A stretch of DNA of 64,000 nucleotides. Origin: Crocinitomicaceae bacterium. Its GTDB lineage: Bacteria > Bacteroidota > Bacteroidia > Flavobacteriales_D > Crocinitomicaceae. Positions within the stretch are counted from its first letter, which is position 1; each line of letters opens with the position of its first letter. This document shows, in pieces, positions 28,954 to 38,064 of this stretch. The translations under genes and the position numbers were made by a program. The DNA lies in the NCBI GenBank assembly GCA_029249445.1, contig JAQWHI010000005.1:59543-123542 (forward strand). The letters run 5' to 3'. The notes beneath the pieces were generated by a model. It did not search any database, had not been told where the DNA came from, and worked only from the letters and a program-made list of their open reading frames with translations.

Positions 28954-29357
28954 GATCGCCCAAAGAAATCGTTGACACTATGATGAAAAAGGATGCCTTT
29001 AGCAATTGGCTTGGTATCCGAATACTTTACATAGACAAGGGGACGTGTGTTCTAGAAGCAACGGTGAATCATAATATGCTGAATGGATTCGATATTGGGC
29101 ACGGTGGAATTTCATATGCATTATCTGACTCAGCTCTCGCCTTTAGCGCCAACACAAATGGATACAAATGTGTTAGTATTGAATCTTCAATTTCTCATAT
29201 TAGACCCATCCAAATAGACGATATTCTGACGGTGAAATCTGAAGAAATACACAGAGGAAGAACAATTGCCATTTATTCCGTTGAAATTATCAATCAAAAA
29301 TCAAAACTAATTTCAAAGTTCAAAGGAACCGTGAATATCTCTTCAGAAAAATGGTGA
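28950..29357 (+). CDS. PaaI family hotdog-fold thioesterase
   Basis: 135 aa. Hotdog features: NWLGIRILYIDKGTCVLEAT, the central helix with NGFDIGHGGISYALSDSALAF (HGG motif with the catalytic-type residues of PaaI) and VSIESSISHIRPIQIDDIL. PaaI hydrolyses ring-hydroxylated phenylacetyl-CoA, but homologues act on many CoA esters. No phenylacetate genes are present, so the role is likely general CoA salvage. It ends in TGA and is coupled to the acidic gene upstream. Confidence 0.88.
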   Translation: MRSPKEIVDTMMKKDAFSNWLGIRILYIDKGTCVLEATVNHNMLNGFDIGHGGISYALSDSALAFSANTNGYKCVSIESSISHIRPIQIDDILTVKSEEIHRGRTIAIYSVEIINQKSKLISKFKGTVNISSEKW

Positions 29358-29492
29358 GTTAACCTAAAAATAACGTCTGGACAAAAACAAAATTCCGAAC
29401 TCAATGGATATGAAATGTAGAATTGAACTCCGGATATAATGTTAATGAAGTTGTATCCAACATTAAATTTTAATATGTCGTAAATTTACAAT

Positions 29493-30791
29493 GTGAACAT
29501 TCAAAATCTCATCAAAAATGCGGGACACGAATCCCTACTCCCAATTCAATCGAGAAGTATTGAAGCATTTAAAAAGTATCCTGAAATAATTCTGATTTCC
29601 AAAACTGGGTCTGGAAAAACGATGGCATTTTTGCTCGCTACAATTACTAAAATAGAAAGTAAGAAACATGGCATTCAAGCTGTAATTATCGCTCCTACAC
29701 GTGAATTGGCGCAACAAATTGACCTCGTTTATAAATCATTAAAGACTGGACTAAAATCAACATTATGTTATGGAGGACATCCAATGCGAGATGAGGCAAA
29801 TAGCTTGAAAGAAACTCCAACAATTGTAATCGGAACGCCAGGTCGAATATTGGACCACATAGAACGTGGAAATATTAATGGATTCAATTGTCATACTTTG
29901 GTTATTGACGAATTTGACAAATGTCTCGAACTTGGTTTTGAATATGAAATGGACAACATACGTCGTGAATTCCGTGGATTAAAAAACACCTTCCTTTCCT
30001 CCGCAACAGAATTGGATGAATTGCCGATTTATTTGAAACTACAATCGCCAAAAACGATAAGTAATCTGTCCAACGATTCAGAAATAAACATTAAAGAATT
30101 TGTCATAGAATACCAGGCAAATGTCTTTGAGGCATTAACTGATGTACTCTCTTGTTTTGGAAAGGACAAATCCATTATTTTTTGCAATTACCGGGAGGTG
30201 GTCGAAGATATTGTAATGCGATTAAAAGAGGAGCACTTTAATACCATCGCATATCATGGAGGCCTTGACCAAGCGGAGCGAGAACGCGCCTTAATTAAAT
30301 ACAGAAACGGAAGTTCAAATACACTCGTATGCACCGATTTAGGTGCAAGAGGTCTAGATATTCCAGAAGTAAAACATGTTGTTCATTACCAGTATCCTGG
30401 GAGCAAAGATGCATTTGTCCATCGCAAAGGAAGAACTGCCAGAATGTCAAAAGATGGAGCATCCTATCTGTTTATTGGAGAAGAAGCACAACTTCCAGAA
30501 TATGTTGTAGAACCAAAATTAAAATTTATACCAAGTGATTTTAAGGAAATAAATCCAGAATGGACAACTTTATATTTCAGTGGAGGGAAAAAAGAAAAGA
30601 TCAACAAGATTGACCTTGTTGGGTTTCTATCTAAAAAAGGACAATTGAAAAAAGATGAAATTGGTCTAATCACAGTAATGGATCATACTTCTTATGTTGC
30701 AGTTAAGAAGCACTTGGTAAAGGGTGTTTTAAATAAAATTAAATCAGAAAAAATAAAAGGGAAACGGCTTAAAATCGCCATTTCAATGTAA
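29493..30791 (+). CDS. DEAD-box RNA helicase with DbpA-like RNA-binding tail
   Basis: 432 aa from a GTG start at 29493. Helicase motifs in order: Q motif LLPIQSRSIEAF, Walker A SKTGSGKT, PTRELAQQ, GTPGRILDH, DEFD in place of DEAD, SSATEL in place of SAT, then YHGGLDQAERE, STRGLDIP-like LGARGLDIPEV and HRKGRTARM. The tail from about residue 360 (IDLVGFLSKKGQLKKDEIGL ... YVAVKKHL) resembles the DbpA C-terminal domain that binds 23S rRNA hairpin 92, so ribosome assembly is a good guess. The DEFD and SSAT motif changes are conservative. Confidence 0.92.
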   Translation: MNIQNLIKNAGHESLLPIQSRSIEAFKKYPEIILISKTGSGKTMAFLLATITKIESKKHGIQAVIIAPTRELAQQIDLVYKSLKTGLKSTLCYGGHPMRDEANSLKETPTIVIGTPGRILDHIERGNINGFNCHTLVIDEFDKCLELGFEYEMDNIRREFRGLKNTFLSSATELDELPIYLKLQSPKTISNLSNDSEINIKEFVIEYQANVFEALTDVLSCFGKDKSIIFCNYREVVEDIVMRLKEEHFNTIAYHGGLDQAERERALIKYRNGSSNTLVCTDLGARGLDIPEVKHVVHYQYPGSKDAFVHRKGRTARMSKDGASYLFIGEEAQLPEYVVEPKLKFIPSDFKEINPEWTTLYFSGGKKEKINKIDLVGFLSKKGQLKKDEIGLITVMDHTSYVAVKKHLVKGVLNKIKSEKIKGKRLKIAISM

Positions 30792-30800
30792 GCTTCGGAT

Positions 30801-31322
30801 ATGAAAAATTTCAATAATTTCAAAGAACATTGGCTCAATTTCTTCAATGATTCAAGTAAATTTCGTGTTGAAATAATAACTGAGGATACCGACATAGAAG
30901 CCATACTCATTTCATCTGCAGCACCCTCAAATCAGACAACAATTGAACTTATCATGTATAACGAAGATGGAGAATACCAAAGTATGTTTGACATACGCTT
31001 TCACCATCCAGACCATTTCGGATTTAATAAACTTCAACGACTCAGAAAAAGTGGATTTAAGGCGAACCAGGGGGAGTTTAATTCCATCACTATTGAACGC
31101 ATGGAAAATACAATCAACTATTACCTCAAAAACGGACTATCTGAGACAATTTATAGCTACAATGGATCGCATTTCAAATCTGAAATAACTGAATGGATCA
31201 ATGGACGTGCAGATACATTTACTTGGATTGAAAAAGAACATATGATGTCCAACAAATACCAGCGCTTCTTCAACCGTTCGTTTATTAAATCCTATTCCGT
31301 TCATACCGGCAAATGGATATAA
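30801..31322 (+). CDS. Protein of unknown function downstream of the helicase gene
   Basis: 173 aa without signal peptide or membrane helix. I recognise no family. It starts 9 bases after the helicase stop and is followed by a strong shared terminator, so it belongs to that transcript. It has alternating strands in the middle (TIELIMYNEDGEYQSMFDIR) and an aromatic-rich C-terminus ending FIKSYSVHTGKWI. Confidence 0.6.
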   Translation: MKNFNNFKEHWLNFFNDSSKFRVEIITEDTDIEAILISSAAPSNQTTIELIMYNEDGEYQSMFDIRFHHPDHFGFNKLQRLRKSGFKANQGEFNSITIERMENTINYYLKNGLSETIYSYNGSHFKSEITEWINGRADTFTWIEKEHMMSNKYQRFFNRSFIKSYSVHTGKWI

Positions 31323-31356
31323 TACAATTCGTTATTAATTGAGGTTCAAATCATAA

Positions 31357-31390
31357 AAAAGGCAACCTCGTATATACCAAGTTGCCTTTT
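31357..31390. terminator. Bidirectional terminator between convergent genes
   Basis: AAAAGGCAAC at 31357-31366 pairs with GTTGCCTTTT at 31381-31390 (10 bp, 14-base loop). Flanking A and T runs make it work in both directions, ending the helicase transcript and the DUF4920 transcript. Confidence 0.85.
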
Positions 31391-31408
31391 GAAATTTCAC
31401 TAGAAATT

Positions 31409-31909
31409 CTATTTTTTCAAAACGATTCCATCTCCCGTGAAGCCCAATGCATATTTCGGTTCAGTGATTGCCATCTGTTCTTCTTCAGATCCTCCAGCGT
31501 CTTCTATGAAATGTCGTTGAAGATCTACAGAAACTGTATCCCAAAAAGCAACTCCATGAATAAATGCGCCTGTTCCCGGGTCTGTATCAGGTGGAATAGT
31601 AAAATGGTCTTTGAATCGAACCATAAATGTCTCACCATTTCCCTTATCAATATTTACCCAACATCCCGCTTTTGCACAAATTTCATTCAACTCTGATTCA
31701 AAAGTGAATTCCATCTCTTCCGATTGCCCCTCAAACATGGCTAACATTTTTTCGACAGATACAGCCTCTTCAGGATTCACCTCGTACTCACCATAACTTT
31801 CGCCGAGTTTTGACTCTGAATTTTCTTTTCCATCGGTAGTTGGGTCTTCAGACATATTACAAGAAATGACCAAAAGGCCCGCGCAAATTAGTGCTATTGT
31901 TCTTTTCAT
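31409..31909 (-). CDS. DUF4920 lipoprotein
   Basis: 166 aa. Lipoprotein signal MKRTIALICAGLLVISC (Cys17). An acidic linker is followed by the DUF4920 domain: FTFESELNEICAKAGCWVNI with a Cys pair, VRFKDHFTIPPDTDPGTGAF and IHGVAF. The conserved C...GCW motif suggests metal or redox chemistry on the outer side of a membrane, but function is not established. It ends at the shared terminator. Confidence 0.8.
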   Translation of the reverse strand: MKRTIALICAGLLVISCNMSEDPTTDGKENSESKLGESYGEYEVNPEEAVSVEKMLAMFEGQSEEMEFTFESELNEICAKAGCWVNIDKGNGETFMVRFKDHFTIPPDTDPGTGAFIHGVAFWDTVSVDLQRHFIEDAGGSEEEQMAITEPKYALGFTGDGIVLKK

Positions 31910-31971
31910 TTTCTCTTTTTTATTAACGTTTTTTCCATCATACTATACAGTATTTCGAATGTGAAAAACCC

Positions 31972-32346
31972 TTATTTCAAATACTTTTCTATAAATTCAT
32001 AGAGCCTTATAGATGTATCATCTACCCGAATATATTTTACTTGACAAGCTGTGAGCAATCGAGCAATGACATATCGGTTTTTTTGTTCATTTTCAATCAT
32101 CTTGAGGCTCATCTTGTGTGATCCCTCGTCATATGCGGCAGAAAAAGCAGTCGTGTAATACTTTGCACTCGCATCAAACTTTTCTTTGGTCAGATTTGAT
32201 GGCATCGTAAACTCATATTCTCCTGAAATCTTGCTCGCAACCAATTCCATTTCACCATTAGAAATGGCAATTTCATTTGCTTCTTGAGCAAATCCGAATG
32301 TAAATAAGCCTGCTACTATAAACAGGGAAGAAACTAATTTTTTCAT
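31972..32346 (-). CDS. Secreted protein of unknown function
   Basis: 124 aa. Signal peptide (MKKLVSSLFIVAGLFTFGFA) with likely cleavage before QEANE. The mature protein is about 103 aa and mixed alpha/beta, with IARLLTACQVKYIRVDDTS near the C-terminus. I recognise no family. It lies 62 bases upstream of the DUF4920 gene on the same strand and may be co-transcribed with it. Confidence 0.6.
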   Translation of the reverse strand: MKKLVSSLFIVAGLFTFGFAQEANEIAISNGEMELVASKISGEYEFTMPSNLTKEKFDASAKYYTTAFSAAYDEGSHKMSLKMIENEQKNRYVIARLLTACQVKYIRVDDTSIRLYEFIEKYLK

Positions 32347-32433
32347 GGTATTCGTTTTTAATATAACGTTCTACTCCTAACAAAAGTTGTACCTATTGGC
32401 TAAACTACATTTTTTTCACCAACTTTACCTATT

Positions 32434-33039
32434 GTGAGCAAACTTTTAAATTTTAAATATAAAGAGCTAATCGAGGCAGGGTGCGACGAGGCAGGACGTG
32501 GCTGCCTAGCAGGACCGGTTGTTGCCGCCGCCGTTATATTACCTCATGACTTTGAAAATGAGTTGCTTGACGATTCAAAAAAATTATCCGAAGCAAAACG
32601 AAAAAAATTACGCCCAATCATTGAAAAAGAAGCAATCGCATTCGGAGTTTCTTTTGTATCAGAAAAAGAAATTGATTCAATCAATATTTTAAATGCCAGT
32701 TTCTTGGCAATGCACCGAGCTGTTGAGCAATTGAGTAAAACCCCTGAAATGCTATTGATCGATGGCAATCGATTTAACAAATACAAGGGCATAGCGCATG
32801 AGTGTATCATTAAAGGAGATGGTAAATTTCTTTCCATTGCCGCAGCTTCAATTCTTGCGAAAACCTACAGGGATGAATACATGGAAAAAATTCATCAAGA
32901 ATACCGCGTATATGATTGGAATAAAAACAAAGGTTATCCAACAAAAAAACACAGACGAGCCATTCTAGACCATGGGAGCTGTGTTCACCATCGCCAATCG
33001 TTTACACTTTTGCCTGAGAATCAGTTATCACTTTTCTAG
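32434..33039 (+). CDS. rnhB: Ribonuclease HII
   Basis: 201 aa from a GTG start ([19 protein letters not shown]). RNase HII signature [19 protein letters not shown] with the first catalytic Asp-Glu, then [35 protein letters not shown], and the [18 protein letters not shown] motif near the C-terminus. It excises ribonucleotides from DNA. It is divergent from the secreted unknown gene. Confidence 0.97.
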   Translation: MSKLLNFKYKELIEAGCDEAGRGCLAGPVVAAAVILPHDFENELLDDSKKLSEAKRKKLRPIIEKEAIAFGVSFVSEKEIDSINILNASFLAMHRAVEQLSKTPEMLLIDGNRFNKYKGIAHECIIKGDGKFLSIAAASILAKTYRDEYMEKIHQEYRVYDWNKNKGYPTKKHRRAILDHGSCVHHRQSFTLLPENQLSLF

Positions 33040-33127
33040 AGTGAACAAAACGTTGTTCATTTCTCTATAAAAATGGCGGTAAATATGCACAGCTTTCTTC
33101 TTAATTTCGTGAACAAAACCATTCACT

Positions 33128-35281
33128 ATGATGAATCGGATAGTTATAATGATCCTGTTTTTGACGAGCCTCTCATGGATTGTTTATGTCAGTATCGATC
33201 TAGCAAGTGAAAAATACATCTATTCTCCCGAATCACTATTCAACCATAACGACAGTGAATTACTCATAATTAACAGGCCTCATGAAATTACTGCGGAGAA
33301 ACTCGAGGCATTTTCCGATATACCAGCAATGGATCTGATTCAAACAATCAATGACTCGATATATTCGACTGGTTATTTCAGCAAGCGCCGTGCTCATTTA
33401 CTTTTAGTTAAAGAAGACAATTGGACAAAGACAGCAATTCGCGACTTGTTCATAGGAAAAACTGTAAATTTCTCCTCCTCTAGCGAATTTAAAATTGAAA
33501 GTTACAAGGGACGCTTTAATAAATCGAAACTCTATGTTTGGAATTCCAAAGTGAGTAATTCAGGAATTAAAAATGACATTCCTTTTCAGTTCGACAAAAA
33601 AGCTTCAGCAGCGATTATTCGATTCGGAGAAACTACTGAAATCAATAATTACTCTGATATTTATGTCAGTAATACAGGAACAATTGACTACGTTACAAGA
33701 GATGCCAATATTCAACAAGGAAATCAAGTAAGAGATGAAGCTACCTTTGCTCGAATTACTCCAAGTAATTTCGATTCATACCATTTTTTCGAACGCGATT
33801 ACTACGCCTCATTAGACAAGGAATTTAAAAATAGCCCTATGTTCAAATGGGCACAAAATGGATTTCTAGAGCTCAATTACAAAGGAGAAAAGGTAATCAT
33901 CTCAGATTTCATCGGTGGTCAAGATCCAATATTGATAATGAATGATTTAAATCAAACAACAGATTCAATACGGTTCAAACGCAAGTTGACCAATCGATTC
34001 CCTGCTCCAGGAAAATCCTATACAATAAAATATCTTGAAGATGCCGTGGTCATTGCAGAGAAAGCTGAAATTGCCGAACAGGTCATCGCAGACTATAAAC
34101 TAGGAAATACAATCGCATTGACTTCCGAAATACATGCAAAAGTGTATGGAAATCTTCCCCGATCTGTATCTGAACGATACATCTCATCGGAGCGTTCCTA
34201 TACCAAGGCCTTATATAATGGCAAACTGCTCGAAACACATTTAGACGAAATTTCAATAGAAGGGATAAAAGAGGTGCTCAGACCCCATACGCTAAGTATG
34301 AATTGTGGTTTTGATATTTGGGATTTCACTGCGCTTCCAGGAGATGGAAACGTCATTGTCATAGGAGTAAATGGTGAAATAAAGAACTTTAAAAATGGCG
34401 AACTCACCTGGGAAAGCCACATCAAAGGAAAGCCCAAAGGGCCAATTCAACTCATCGACTTATACGGACGAGGAGAACAATTTGCATTGATCAATACTGG
34501 CTACGGAATACACCTCTTTGACATGTCAGGGAACTACCAAACAGGATTCCCAATTGATTTAGAATCCGAAGCACTTAACGAAGTAAAATTCTACCGCTGG
34601 AAAAATAAAGGTTACTTCTTGATTGCAAACGAAGAAAATAATGTAGTGAAATATGATGCCAAGGGACGAGAACTTGATATTATCTCAGTAGGAATGCAAA
34701 TCAATCGACAAATTGATGTTTGGGCGAGTCAAAGAAGACTGTTCGGAGGATTCACAAATTCTGAACAATTTAAAATGTATGATTTTGAGAACAAACGCAT
34801 TCATCGAGAATTCCCAATTGACTCAAATACCATCCCTCTTAAAATTCCGAATGAATTGCTTCAATATACAATCAAAAATAATCGACTAATTAAATTTGAT
34901 CAAAAAGGACTACAATTCGAATTTGAGACATACATAGAACCAAGATTACTCAATGTTCAAAAAGACAATTCACTCGCTGTAATTATAGTAAAATCAGCAA
35001 ATACGATTCAGCTCATCAACCCAGAAGGTATTTCATTTGGGCAAATAGAATTGCCCTTTAACGAAGTGGAAGATATTTATGTAAATACAAACCATTCAGG
35101 GAAAACTTTCGTTGCAATAATCGATGGTTTGGAAAACAATGTATACCTGTACGATTCCAAAGGTGAACTACTCAATTCGAAATCGCTAGAGGGACAATCA
35201 AAGGTACACCTTGTCGTTTCTGATCATAAACAAATCACTACTATAATAGACCAGTTCATAATTCAATACTCCGAAAAATAA
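33128..35281 (+). CDS. Membrane-anchored protein with beta-propeller-like C-terminal half
   Basis: 717 aa. One N-terminal membrane segment (IVIMILFLTSLSWIVYVSI) with most of the chain extracytoplasmic. From about residue 395 it has repeated short strands with G-x-x-x-x-x-x-D/N turns (GYGIHLFDMSGNYQTGFPID, NNVVKYDAKGREL, NNVYLYDSKGELL), the look of a beta-propeller. The first 390 residues show no family I can name. It precedes the DUF5723-OmpA gene by 25 bases and lnt, which suggests an envelope function. Confidence 0.65.
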   Translation: MMNRIVIMILFLTSLSWIVYVSIDLASEKYIYSPESLFNHNDSELLIINRPHEITAEKLEAFSDIPAMDLIQTINDSIYSTGYFSKRRAHLLLVKEDNWTKTAIRDLFIGKTVNFSSSSEFKIESYKGRFNKSKLYVWNSKVSNSGIKNDIPFQFDKKASAAIIRFGETTEINNYSDIYVSNTGTIDYVTRDANIQQGNQVRDEATFARITPSNFDSYHFFERDYYASLDKEFKNSPMFKWAQNGFLELNYKGEKVIISDFIGGQDPILIMNDLNQTTDSIRFKRKLTNRFPAPGKSYTIKYLEDAVVIAEKAEIAEQVIADYKLGNTIALTSEIHAKVYGNLPRSVSERYISSERSYTKALYNGKLLETHLDEISIEGIKEVLRPHTLSMNCGFDIWDFTALPGDGNVIVIGVNGEIKNFKNGELTWESHIKGKPKGPIQLIDLYGRGEQFALINTGYGIHLFDMSGNYQTGFPIDLESEALNEVKFYRWKNKGYFLIANEENNVVKYDAKGRELDIISVGMQINRQIDVWASQRRLFGGFTNSEQFKMYDFENKRIHREFPIDSNTIPLKIPNELLQYTIKNNRLIKFDQKGLQFEFETYIEPRLLNVQKDNSLAVIIVKSANTIQLINPEGISFGQIELPFNEVEDIYVNTNHSGKTFVAIIDGLENNVYLYDSKGELLNSKSLEGQSKVHLVVSDHKQITTIIDQFIIQYSEK

Positions 35282-35306
35282 CAGCTAACAACTTAAAACT
35301 CTAAAA

Positions 35307-37886
35307 ATGAATCAATTGAAAAAATACTTAGGATTGATGGTCATTTGTATATCACAATCTATTTACTCGCAAAATTATTTAGGAATTACACCAAGTAATT
35401 ACTCAGGTGTAATGGGAACAGACCTGCAACCTGCAAGTTTTGTTGATGGCCGCTTTGCCTTCGACCTCAATCTCGGAAGTGCAAACTTCAATAGTTACAC
35501 CAATGGTTTGGCTCTTGATACAAGAGATATGCCAAAATGGTGGAAAAAATCCTTCTCACCAGACAAGATCAATGGAAGCGATTTATACATTAATGGTGGT
35601 ACCAATGTTCATAATGACTGGGCCATTGAAACTGGAGATTCAGCTCAAAATCTTGACCCATACATAATACGAAATTACGGGCCAAATCAAACTGATGTTA
35701 TTGGATTCTACAACAGTATACAAGTTGATATTTTGAACTTTATGTTTCACATCAATCCTAAAATTGCAGTCGGTGCTGCGGTGAAAGCAAGAACAATTAC
35801 CAATGTTGATGATATCGACCCAAAACTGGCATTCTTAGCTGAAAATGGATTGAATTATGAAGACTTGTGGAAACAGGAGTTTGACGAAGGCTTGTTAAGT
35901 GTTAATCATATGTCATGGCTTGAATATGGTCTTATCTACTCTCAAGTTTTAAAGGATGACGGAGCACACTTTATGAAAATGGGAGCGAAAGCAAAATGGC
36001 TTGTTGGATACAGTGCTGCATACATGAACACCTCAAACTTTCGATACAGCCTTTTAGACAATGACACTGCAAATTTCATCCAAGGTGACTTCTCCTATGG
36101 ACATTCAACGGGTATTATGGATGAGCTTGGTGGAGAAATTTCCCGAAATGGTCCCTTTGGGCTTCCTGAGTCGGCATCTAAATTTGGACTTGGATTCGAT
36201 CTCGGATTCGTCTACGAATGGAGACCCAACTGGAAAGATTACAAATATGACATGGATGGAGAAACAAACCTATGGATGAGAAATAAAAACAAATACAAAC
36301 TCAGAGTAGGAGCATCCATATTAGATATCGGAGGAATGAAATTTGCGAAAGGAGGCCTAAGCAAAGACTTTTCGATCAATACAACGGATAATTTTAATGT
36401 GAACACCTTTAAAAATGTAAATAGTATTCTCGAATTTGACAGTATCCTTGACAACCTGATAACAAACAACTCAGATTGGGAGGAAAATGAAAGCGCTGGT
36501 AATACATTCTTCATGCAATTGCCGACCGCAATCAGTCTTCAAATTGATTACCATATTTACAAATGGTTCTACTTAAATGCAACAGGTTTGATAAATGTTC
36601 AAAACCGCAGCAATCCTCACCGTGTAAGAAGAGCAAATCAATTCTCAATTACTCCTAGTTTTGATTACGCATGGTTTGGACTTCACCTACCAATGTCAAT
36701 GAACAAATACAGTGGATTTAAAACTGGACTCGGTGCCAGGTTAGGACCGGTTACCATTGGGGTTACTGATTTTAGAACTCTTTTTGCATCGGGTGAAGTA
36801 CAAGGTGCAGAGTTCTATGCTGGACTTCGCATTCCTGTGCTTTATGACCATCCAAAAGATACTGATGGTGACCTCGTTTCAGATCGTCTAGATGAATGTA
36901 AAGTTGTCCCAGGACTCTGGGAATTCAAGGGATGCCCAGATACAGATGGAGATGGAATCAAAGACATCGATGATGAATGCCCAAAGGAAGCAGGTTTGGT
37001 AGAATTTAATGGATGTCCAGATAGGGATGGAGATGGAATACCAGATAAAGACGATGCATGTCCACTAGAGGCTGGAGACAGGATATTCAACGGATGCCCT
37101 GACAGAGATAATGACAGTATTATTGATTCAAAAGATGTCTGCCCAGATACACCAGGTCTTCGCGAGTTTAAAGGTTGTCCTGACACCGACGGCGATGGAA
37201 TCAAAGACAATGATGATGCATGTCCAAATACTCCAGGTCCAATAGTCAATAATGGATGTCCAGATACAGACAATGATGGACTGTTCGACTTCATCGATCA
37301 ATGTCCAACAGAATATGGACCAAAAGAAAATAATGGCTGTCCATGGCCAGATACAGATGAAGACGGATTGCTCGACAAAGATGATAAATGCCCATACATC
37401 AAAGGGCCAACAGCAAATGGGGGATGCCCGTATACAGACTCTGATGAAGACGGTGTTCTTGATAAAGATGATGATTGCCCTGCAACACCAGGACCAATAG
37501 CGAATAAAGGATGTCCTGAAATTGAAGAAGAAGTCGTTGAAATATTAAAAACAGCATTCGACAATTTAGAATTTGAGTCGGCAAGAGACATCATCAAGGA
37601 TGTATCCAAACCATCATTAACTGAATTGACTGAGGTGTTGGTTAAAAAACCAGAATGGAGGCTTCAAATTGCGGGTCATACAGATGCTATTGGAAATGAC
37701 CAAAACAACTTAGTACTCTCCAAAAAACGTGCGGAGGCAGTTCGAGATTTTATGGTTGAAAAAGGAATCGATGCAAGTCGATTGAGTGTTCTTTACTTTG
37801 GAGAAACAAATCCGATAGCAACAAATGACACTCCAGAAGGAAGACAAAAAAATAGACGCGTTGAAATGACAATTATTTTCGACTAG
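35307..37886 (+). CDS. DUF5723 / thrombospondin-type-3 / OmpA-domain outer-membrane protein
   Basis: 859 aa. Signal peptide (to about SIYSQ). Residues about 20-510 are a beta-barrel-like DUF5723 region beginning YLGITPSNYSGVMGTDLQPA. Residues 518-737 are eight TSP3 repeats rich in DxDxDG calcium-type loops. Residues about 745-859 are an OmpA/MotB peptidoglycan-binding domain with AGHTDAIGNDQNNLVLSKKR and ending GRQKNRRVEMTIIFD. The layout links an outer-membrane barrel to the cell wall through a Ca-binding rod. It follows the propeller-like gene and ends at a good terminator. Confidence 0.88.
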   Translation: MNQLKKYLGLMVICISQSIYSQNYLGITPSNYSGVMGTDLQPASFVDGRFAFDLNLGSANFNSYTNGLALDTRDMPKWWKKSFSPDKINGSDLYINGGTNVHNDWAIETGDSAQNLDPYIIRNYGPNQTDVIGFYNSIQVDILNFMFHINPKIAVGAAVKARTITNVDDIDPKLAFLAENGLNYEDLWKQEFDEGLLSVNHMSWLEYGLIYSQVLKDDGAHFMKMGAKAKWLVGYSAAYMNTSNFRYSLLDNDTANFIQGDFSYGHSTGIMDELGGEISRNGPFGLPESASKFGLGFDLGFVYEWRPNWKDYKYDMDGETNLWMRNKNKYKLRVGASILDIGGMKFAKGGLSKDFSINTTDNFNVNTFKNVNSILEFDSILDNLITNNSDWEENESAGNTFFMQLPTAISLQIDYHIYKWFYLNATGLINVQNRSNPHRVRRANQFSITPSFDYAWFGLHLPMSMNKYSGFKTGLGARLGPVTIGVTDFRTLFASGEVQGAEFYAGLRIPVLYDHPKDTDGDLVSDRLDECKVVPGLWEFKGCPDTDGDGIKDIDDECPKEAGLVEFNGCPDRDGDGIPDKDDACPLEAGDRIFNGCPDRDNDSIIDSKDVCPDTPGLREFKGCPDTDGDGIKDNDDACPNTPGPIVNNGCPDTDNDGLFDFIDQCPTEYGPKENNGCPWPDTDEDGLLDKDDKCPYIKGPTANGGCPYTDSDEDGVLDKDDDCPATPGPIANKGCPEIEEEVVEILKTAFDNLEFESARDIIKDVSKPSLTELTEVLVKKPEWRLQIAGHTDAIGNDQNNLVLSKKRAEAVRDFMVEKGIDASRLSVLYFGETNPIATNDTPEGRQKNRRVEMTIIFD
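36858..37517 (+). repeat. Eight thrombospondin type 3 repeats in the OmpA-family gene
   Basis: Units of about 27 residues of the form D-T-D-G-D-G-I-x-D-x-D-D-x-C-P-...-N-G-C-P. Positions of Asp match Ca2+-binding loops, and Cys residues recur in pairs. The seventh unit is lengthened by a two-residue insertion (CPWPDTDEDG) and the eighth by CPYTDSDEDG. Confidence 0.9.
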
Positions 37887-37899
37887 AATCAGAAAATAC

Positions 37900-37929
37900 A
37901 ATGGCCGGTTTACTTTTAAATCGGCCATT
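37900..37929 (+). terminator. Terminator after the OmpA-family gene
   Basis: AATGGCCG and CGGCCATT form an 8-bp stem around a 14-base loop, followed by TTAAAT, 14 bases after the stop codon. Confidence 0.65.
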
Positions 37930-38064
37930 TTAAATAAATGGTTTTCTTCATGGACCAACCCTAACGCCAATAAAGGTGAAATTAAAAACCCAGAAACTTG
38001 TATTCAATTGGAATATATCTAACTGAATTCATATCCAGAATGATTTTTCAACTATTTTTATGAA

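Noticed and set aside
29357..29492. Possible short gene between the PaaI and helicase genes
   Set aside because: The 135-base gap holds no start-to-stop frame with family features; I see only AT-rich sequence.
36842..37609. Minus-strand Ser/Pro/Gly-rich ORFs opposite the TSP3 repeats, and CRISPR-like periodicity
   Set aside because: The periodicity comes from 27-residue protein repeats (81 bases); units are diverged and coding, without constant repeats or spacers. The reverse ORFs are shadows of these repeats.
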